DNA of 9,419 nucleotides from Chloroflexota bacterium (GTDB lineage: Bacteria; Chloroflexota; Anaerolineae; DTPP01). Positions 5,242 to 9,419 of the stretch are shown piece by piece (the stretch's first letter is position 1; each line of letters opens with the position of its first letter). The position numbers and the translations under genes are program-made. A model generated the notes under the pieces. The model was not told where the DNA came from. It saw nothing but the letters and a program-made list of their open reading frames with translations, and ran no database searches. The stretch covers positions 1 through 9,419 of the forward strand of contig JAAYZY010000465.1 in assembly GCA_012514615.1 (NCBI GenBank), given 5' to 3'.

Positions 5242-6435
5242 CTAGCGCAAGGGCACGGTGAGGGCCTTCATGTCCCGGGGGAAGCGCGTGAGCACCTCCC
5301 GCCCGCTTTCCGTGACCAGAATGGTATCGGAATGGCGGAAGCCGGCCTCACCGGGGAAGTACAGCCCGGGCTCGCAGCTCAGGAGCATCCCCGGCTGCAG
5401 CACTGTCTCGTCGCCGGGGTCCAAGAAAGGCGGCTCGTGGGGCTCCATGCCCTTGCCGTGACCGGCGTGGTGGCGCAGGGCGTCAGCCATGCCGTGGCGT
5501 TGCACCACGTCGGCCACCGCCTGCCAGACGTCGCAGCAGCGAACGCCGGGGCCGATGGCCTCGATGCCCGCGGTCTGCGCTTCCAGCATCACCTGGAAGC
5601 GGGTCTCGTCTATCGGACGGCGCTCCCCGAAGAAGCCGGACCTTTCGGTCTCGCCCACGTAGTTGGAGACGCCGGTGCCGTAGGTGATCATGACTACCGA
5701 GTTGCGCCGCAGCCGCGCCGTGCCCTTGGGGCCGTGGGGCAGAGAACTGGACCCGCCGAAGAGGGTGCGGCCCATGACGATGCCTCGCACGTAGCCGTTG
5801 GTGTCGATGATCTCCGGCAGATCCGTCAGCATCTTCTTGATGACCGCGTCTTCGGCCTGGCGGTGCACCTCATACTCGCTTACCCCCTCCTTCAGCAGGG
5901 TGAAGCCCGCGCCCACCAAGAAGTCACAATACTGGCAGGCCAGGCGGGTGATGGCGATCTCTTCCGGCTGTTTGATCTGGCGCAGGGCGGCGGTGATGGC
6001 GTGGCCGTTGCCCACGCCCGCTCCCAACACGCCGCGGAAGCTCTCGTAGGCTGCCACGGCGTCGCCCATGACCAAGTTGGCCAGGTCTACGCCCACCCGT
6101 TTGCCGGCGAAGCCGCGCTCGGCCAGGCGGCGAGCCACCCAATCCCAGTCGCCCTGGGGATAGTCGAAGAAGGTCTCCACATCGGTGAGCCAGGGGGCGC
6201 GAGATTGGAGCTGCTCCACCTCCAGGGCCGCGCAGACGCCGAAGACCTGGCCGTCGGCGGTGAAGCCCAGGCCAATGGGTCGCTCTGTGGTGATATGGAA
6301 GAAGCCGCTGAGGTAGGCGATGTTGGTGGGGTCGAAGACCATGAGCAGATCCAGCCCGGCCTGGCCCACCCGTTCGATGAGCGCCTGCCTCCGGCCGGCG
6401 TGGAACTCCTGACTCAGTTTGTAGGTGATGGTCAT
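5242..6435 (-). CDS. M24-fold hydrolase, creatinase/ectoine-hydrolase-like (metal site degenerate)
   Basis: This 397-residue two-domain protein has an N-terminal creatinase domain (about 10-150, with MVFDPTNIAYLSGF at 32-45) and a C-terminal pita-bread domain (about 160-390). M24 peptidases bind two metals through D, D, H, E and E. Here the positions read T251 (TYG for DxG), E262 (GETERS for SDxTRT), H326 (GHGKG), E355 (CEPGLYF) and S369 (RHSD for RxED), so three of five ligands are changed. Residues matching the creatinase active site are kept: H234 in LPHG, E264 in TERS and E355. That pattern fits metal-free C-N hydrolases of this fold, such as creatinase or ectoine hydrolase, better than an Xaa-Pro aminopeptidase. 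The ATG start has GGGAGG eight bases upstream, and a candidate extended -10 lies 65 bases ahead. The gene leads a two-gene unit with the QueG-like gene. The exact substrate is not readable. Confidence 0.92.
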   Translation of the reverse strand: MTITYKLSQEFHAGRRQALIERVGQAGLDLLMVFDPTNIAYLSGFFHITTERPIGLGFTADGQVFGVCAALEVEQLQSRAPWLTDVETFFDYPQGDWDWVARRLAERGFAGKRVGVDLANLVMGDAVAAYESFRGVLGAGVGNGHAITAALRQIKQPEEIAITRLACQYCDFLVGAGFTLLKEGVSEYEVHRQAEDAVIKKMLTDLPEIIDTNGYVRGIVMGRTLFGGSSSLPHGPKGTARLRRNSVVMITYGTGVSNYVGETERSGFFGERRPIDETRFQVMLEAQTAGIEAIGPGVRCCDVWQAVADVVQRHGMADALRHHAGHGKGMEPHEPPFLDPGDETVLQPGMLLSCEPGLYFPGEAGFRHSDTILVTESGREVLTRFPRDMKALTVPLR

Positions 6436-6606
6436 GCTGGGTGCCTCCCTGGTACATGGTGGCCCGAGCTGTCGGCCCGGGTGCGAGGTTTGCCGGTGCA
6501 TAGTACCACAGCCAAGCGCTGCGGGCCAGCCCAGCGGGGTTGCTGTCACGGCCGGCCACGAGCCCATCCGGGGGTGGAAGCGGTCGGGCGGCAGCGGGCG
6601 CGCCCC
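6436..6606. other. Gap between the toroid-fold gene and the M24 gene
   Basis: These 171 bases hold the candidate promoter at 6500-6508 and the M24 ribosome binding site. A palindrome GGGCGCGCCC follows the upstream stop codon, but it has no loop and so does not look like a terminator. An open frame through the gap, continuous with the M24 frame up to 6567, lacks a ribosome binding site and is not treated as coding. Confidence 0.5.
6500..6508 (-). promoter_or_regulatory. Candidate extended -10 promoter (TGGTACTAT) for the M24/QueG-like unit
   Basis: TGG-TACTAT on the minus strand lies in the 171-base gap after the toroid-fold gene and predicts an RNA start near 6493, giving a leader of about 58 bases before the ATG at 6435. 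The -35 region is weak. The neighbourhood TGGTACTATGCACC closely resembles TGGTATCATGCATC at the other end of the window, which suggests the same class of promoter. Confidence 0.4.
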
Positions 6607-7587
6607 TCAGCCGGCGAAGGCGTGCAGCACCCGGCCCACGGCCAACCCGACCCAGCAACGGCTTTTCTGGGCCTTGGCACCGCGGGCGTAGCCGGTGGGC
6701 CACAAGCCGTCGGGCTGTTGGTGGTCGGCGAACCAAGCCAGGCCGCGGCGCACGTGGGCGTCGGCGGCGTTCCAGCCCAGGGCGGCCAGCGTATCCAGGG
6801 CTGTGAGCAAGTTGGTCCACCAGAAGGGGTACTGGAACTTGGTCCAATAGGAAGGCGCTCGGCGGTCGTTGTAGCTATCGGGTTGGAACAACCGACTGGC
6901 CAGCCACGCTCCGGCGGCGTGGGCCTCGGCGCAGGACCGCCACCAGGGGTGGGCGGCGAAGGCCCGCAGGGCCATGCCCGTGGCCAGGTGCGACGAAGGT
7001 CGGGCGCGATCCGGCGGTATGGCTGGGCCGCTCCACATCTCCCTGGCGCGCAGTCGAGCAGGCACGGCCTGCACCGGCACGATCCAGCCGCGGTCATCCT
7101 GCCGCACCGCAAGCAGCCAACGCAAACCCTGCGCCACCCGTGGGTCGTCGGCGTAGCCGGAGCGGATCACCAGTTCCAGTAGCGCCCCGTGGTAGTAGGG
7201 TATGGTCTGGTTGCTCAGGATCCCGCGGATGTCGCCCTCGGGCGTCTGGCAGCGAAAGACGTAGTCCACGGCGCGGGGGATGGCCGGGTGCTCCCTGGTG
7301 AGGCCGAACTGGGCCACCAAGACGCGCAGGTTACGAAACGTCTCCAGAAGGCTGGCATTGGACCCGGGCGTGCCCAGCTCACCGCCGCCAGGGTAGCGCC
7401 AGCTTCCGTCTGCCTGCTGACGCTGCACCAGGGCGCGTGGCTCCGGCAGCTCCCACAGGCGCTCCACTGCGCCGGCGTCTTCACCCAGCAGGTCGCGCCG
7501 GGCAAAGAAGGCCAGCGCTGGGTCGTCGGCCGCCAGCAGCGCGGTCAAGAGGTCGAACGGGAGGTGGGCCTGCCAAGCTGAGAGCAC
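6607..7587 (-). CDS. Squalene-cyclase/prenyltransferase-like alpha-toroid protein of unknown substrate
   Basis: This protein has 326 residues in repeated helical units of the terpenoid cyclase/prenyltransferase alpha-toroid fold. Recognisable are three QW-like repeats: QQADGSWRYPG (57-67), RQDDRGWIVP (162-171) and QQPDGLWPTGY (290-300). YYHGALLELVIRSGY (131-145) and WWTNLLTALDTLAALG (256-271) are helical units. It is half the length of squalene-hopene cyclase (over 600 residues) and has no DxDD-type protonation motif, so it should not be a full cyclase. Similar stand-alone proteins are usually left uncharacterised. The GTG start has GGAGG seven bases upstream. It begins 23 bases after the PucR gene and is probably co-transcribed with it. 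Why a toroid protein travels with a catabolic regulator is unknown; a scaffold or peptide/ligand-binding role is possible but unsupported. Confidence 0.85.
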   Translation of the reverse strand: MLSAWQAHLPFDLLTALLAADDPALAFFARRDLLGEDAGAVERLWELPEPRALVQRQQADGSWRYPGGGELGTPGSNASLLETFRNLRVLVAQFGLTREHPAIPRAVDYVFRCQTPEGDIRGILSNQTIPYYHGALLELVIRSGYADDPRVAQGLRWLLAVRQDDRGWIVPVQAVPARLRAREMWSGPAIPPDRARPSSHLATGMALRAFAAHPWWRSCAEAHAAGAWLASRLFQPDSYNDRRAPSYWTKFQYPFWWTNLLTALDTLAALGWNAADAHVRRGLAWFADHQQPDGLWPTGYARGAKAQKSRCWVGLAVGRVLHAFAG

Positions 7588-7610
7588 CGTCTATCCTCCG
7601 AGGGATGCCG

Positions 7611-9248
7611 TCACTCTTGCCCCTGCAGCCGCCAGGCTTTGATGGCCACGGCCAGGTTCAGCAGGGCGTAGGGGGTCTCAAGGTCCACGTTCCAGGTCTC
7701 GGTGATGCGCTCCAGCCGTTGACGCAGGGTGTTGCGGTGGATGAAGAGGGCTGCCGCCGCGGCCTGGGCGTTGCCTTGCCGATCTAGGTAGGTCTCCAGG
7801 GTGTGCAAGTAGTCGCTGCCTTGCTCTTCGTCGTGGGCGGCGATGGCCTGCACCAGGCGAGTGTAGCGATCGACGGAGCGCACCTCGTCGGGCACCCGCT
7901 GCAGCCAATGCAGCACTCCCAGATCGGCGTGGGCCCAGGCGCTGGGGCGTCCATCGTACAGGGCAGCGCCCACGCGGGCCGCTTCCACCGCCTCTTCGTA
8001 GCAGCGGCGGGAGGCCGAAGGGTCAGCGGCGCAGCTGCTCAGGCCGACCACCAGGGCCAGGTCTTCCTCCTGGGCCATCTCTGCCAGCGACTGGGCCACT
8101 TGGCGGCCGCACCCGCCATCCTGGGTCCCCAACAGGACGACCAGCCGGCCGGCCCGCTCCACTACCGTGCCTTCCAGGCCAGTGCGGTGCACCAGCCGGC
8201 TGACCAGCGGGCTTAGCTGATTCAGGGTGGCTGGGTTGTCGCCCACGGGTTGTATGGCCAGGGTCTGGTAGCCCGATGCCAGACCCAGCCGCTGCAGCGT
8301 TTCGGCGCGCTCGGGGCTGGAGGGCGCGGCGGGGTCCAGCAGCCGGTCCAGCTGGCTGGCCACGAGGCGCTGTTCGGCCTCGTAGATGGCCTGTTGGCGG
8401 GTCATGATCAGCGCGGCCAAGGTGGCCCCGCGTTCGATGGCCAGGAAGTCGAACTCGCTCAGGGGGCGGCCGGTGGCGATGATCCAGATGTAGCCGTAGA
8501 GCTGCGCTCCCACAGAGATGGGAGCGACGACGCGCTCCAGGGTGGCGCCCAGTTCCGGCACGGGCCCCAGGCGCTGCGGCCGTGGGTCGCGGCGCAGGCG
8601 GTCGAACAGCCCCTGGGCCATGAGGTGCGCCTTCAGCGCTTCGGGCGTACGGCCTTCGGCGATGCTGCGCTGGCGCATCTCGTCTTCAGGGCCGGCGGAG
8701 GCGTGGGCCAGCAGGTGCAGGGTGGGGTCCTCGATGGTCACAGAGAGACCCAAGATGGCGGCCAGCGCTTGCACCAGGTCGGTCAGGCCCTTCCCCTGCA
8801 GGACGAGCTCCGTGAGCACCTTGTGGATGTAGAGCGACCGCTCCACCAGGGCGTACTGCTGGCTGAGGATCTGTTCGTGGATGGCGCGGGTCACGTCTAC
8901 AAACGGCACTTCCCAAGGCAGGGTGATGATGGGGAAGTCCATCTCGTTGGCCAGGCGGATCATGGGCTCGGGGATGGTGTGGAAGTAGCGGCCGATGGCC
9001 ACCAAGATGCCGGAGAGACCTTTCTCCACCAGGGTGCGCAGCAGGGCCATCTGCGCTTCGGGTTTGTCTTGCAGGGCATAGGCGGTGGTCAGCAGGAGGT
9101 CGCCGCCGCGCACCCATGGGGCCACCTCGGGGATATCCACCACGTGGGCCCAACGCAGCTCCCGCTGCAGCCCGCCCTGGCCGGCCACCACTTGGGCTAG
9201 GGCCAGCACCGGCAGTTCCCTGAGCGCATCGGCGACCGTCAGCGCCAT
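7611..9248 (-). CDS. PucR-family transcriptional regulator
   Basis: This 545-residue cytosolic DNA-binding protein shows the three-part PucR layout: an N-terminal PucR ligand-sensing domain (about 9-127, with RWAHVVDIPEVAPWVRGGDLLLTTAYAL at 32-59), a GAF-like then degenerate GGDEF-like central region (about 150-430), and a C-terminal helix-turn-helix of the HTH_30 type. In that last part LFIHRNTLRQRLERI (501-515) holds the recognition helix, after the typical LETYLDRQGNAQAAAAAL. Founding members regulate purine breakdown; others control allantoin, GABA, proline or urea use, commonly responding to a nitrogenous ligand and acting on adjacent genes. The ATG has AGGAG six bases upstream, and this site overlaps the stop codon of the preceding gene nine bases away, so translation may be coupled. 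It is the natural candidate regulator for the downstream hydrolase, aminotransferase and amidohydrolase genes (inference). Confidence 0.95.
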   Translation of the reverse strand: MALTVADALRELPVLALAQVVAGQGGLQRELRWAHVVDIPEVAPWVRGGDLLLTTAYALQDKPEAQMALLRTLVEKGLSGILVAIGRYFHTIPEPMIRLANEMDFPIITLPWEVPFVDVTRAIHEQILSQQYALVERSLYIHKVLTELVLQGKGLTDLVQALAAILGLSVTIEDPTLHLLAHASAGPEDEMRQRSIAEGRTPEALKAHLMAQGLFDRLRRDPRPQRLGPVPELGATLERVVAPISVGAQLYGYIWIIATGRPLSEFDFLAIERGATLAALIMTRQQAIYEAEQRLVASQLDRLLDPAAPSSPERAETLQRLGLASGYQTLAIQPVGDNPATLNQLSPLVSRLVHRTGLEGTVVERAGRLVVLLGTQDGGCGRQVAQSLAEMAQEEDLALVVGLSSCAADPSASRRCYEEAVEAARVGAALYDGRPSAWAHADLGVLHWLQRVPDEVRSVDRYTRLVQAIAAHDEEQGSDYLHTLETYLDRQGNAQAAAAALFIHRNTLRQRLERITETWNVDLETPYALLNLAVAIKAWRLQGQE

Positions 9249-9257
9249 GGGCAGCTC

Positions 9258-9419
9258 CTACTCGATGGGGATCGGGTCCCCCAAGACAGGCAAGGGGTGG
9301 CGCACATGCACATCCCACCAGGCGGCCAAGGTCGCTGGCAGCTCGCGCAGCTCTTGCCAGATGAGGGCATCGCGGTGGTAGGGCGTGCGATCGGCCACCA
9401 CACCCACCGCCTGCACCCC
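9258..9419 (-). CDS. C-terminal 53 residues of an unidentified gene
   Basis: An open frame enters from the window edge and ends at the TAG at 9258-9260. The residues include [19 protein letters not shown] and then [16 protein letters not shown], ending PIPIE. Codon use resembles the neighbouring genes (G/C in third positions), and the close nine-base gap to the PucR start, with the ribosome binding site formed partly by this stop codon, supports a real gene in the same transcript. I do not recognise the family from the tail. Confidence 0.7.
   Translation of the reverse strand, partial: GVQAVGVVADRTPYHRDALIWQELRELPATLAAWWDVHVRHPLPVLGDPIPIE

Noticed and set aside
5239..5248. Perfect palindrome GCGCTAGCGC at the M24 stop codon
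   Set aside because: About nine ten-base palindromes are expected by chance in a window this size, and this one has no loop for a terminator.
5047..7182. Very long plus-strand open frame (711 codons), with another at 8250-9200
   Set aside because: Both are antisense to well-recognised genes with strong family motifs. High GC removes stop codons from the opposite strand, and the translations show no domain.
1..9419. CRISPR array, tRNA, rRNA, insertion sequence, integrase or phage genes
   Set aside because: No regularly spaced repeats, tRNA-like cloverleaf, transposase motif or terminal repeats were seen on either strand.

Overview
The window is a GC-rich bacterial segment with strong AGGAG-type ribosome binding sites and some GTG starts. 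Every intact gene lies on the minus strand, so transcription runs from base 9419 towards base 1. The gene families fit Chloroflexota or another high-GC, metabolically broad bacterium, but nothing here fixes the taxon: there is no rRNA, tRNA or marker gene.

Layout in the direction of transcription: (1) 9419-6607, the C-terminal end of an unidentified gene, then a PucR-family regulator, then a protein of the squalene-cyclase/prenyltransferase toroid fold, all tightly packed. (2) 6505-4002, a candidate extended -10 promoter, then a peptidase-M24-fold hydrolase that looks creatinase- or ectoine-hydrolase-like, then an iron-sulfur oxidoreductase related to epoxyqueuosine reductase (QueG) and reductive dehalogenases. 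(3) 4001-3374, a stretch without an intact gene. It holds a GC-rich hairpin, a frameshifted planctomycete-type cytochrome c domain on the opposite strand, three short inverted repeats and a candidate promoter. (4) 3367-251, a small unknown protein, a class III (GABA-type) aminotransferase and a TrzA/AtzA-type amidohydrolase close to guanine/8-oxoguanine and S-adenosylhomocysteine deaminases. (5) 250-1, a possible hairpin, a second extended -10 motif and perhaps the first codons of the next gene.

Taken together, this reads as a catabolic cluster for a nitrogen-containing compound: a PucR regulator (the family named for purine catabolism), a C-N hydrolase of the M24 fold, a deaminase-type amidohydrolase, a PLP aminotransferase and a probable corrinoid/Fe-S reductase. 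The substrate cannot be read from the sequence. Three of the enzymes carry substitutions at positions that define their parent families: the M24 protein lacks three of five metal ligands, the amidohydrolase has Gln in place of the catalytic Glu, and the QueG-like protein lacks the QueG Asp and the first cluster cysteine. The locus may therefore carry out chemistry different from that of the named relatives. That combination is the best lead in the window.
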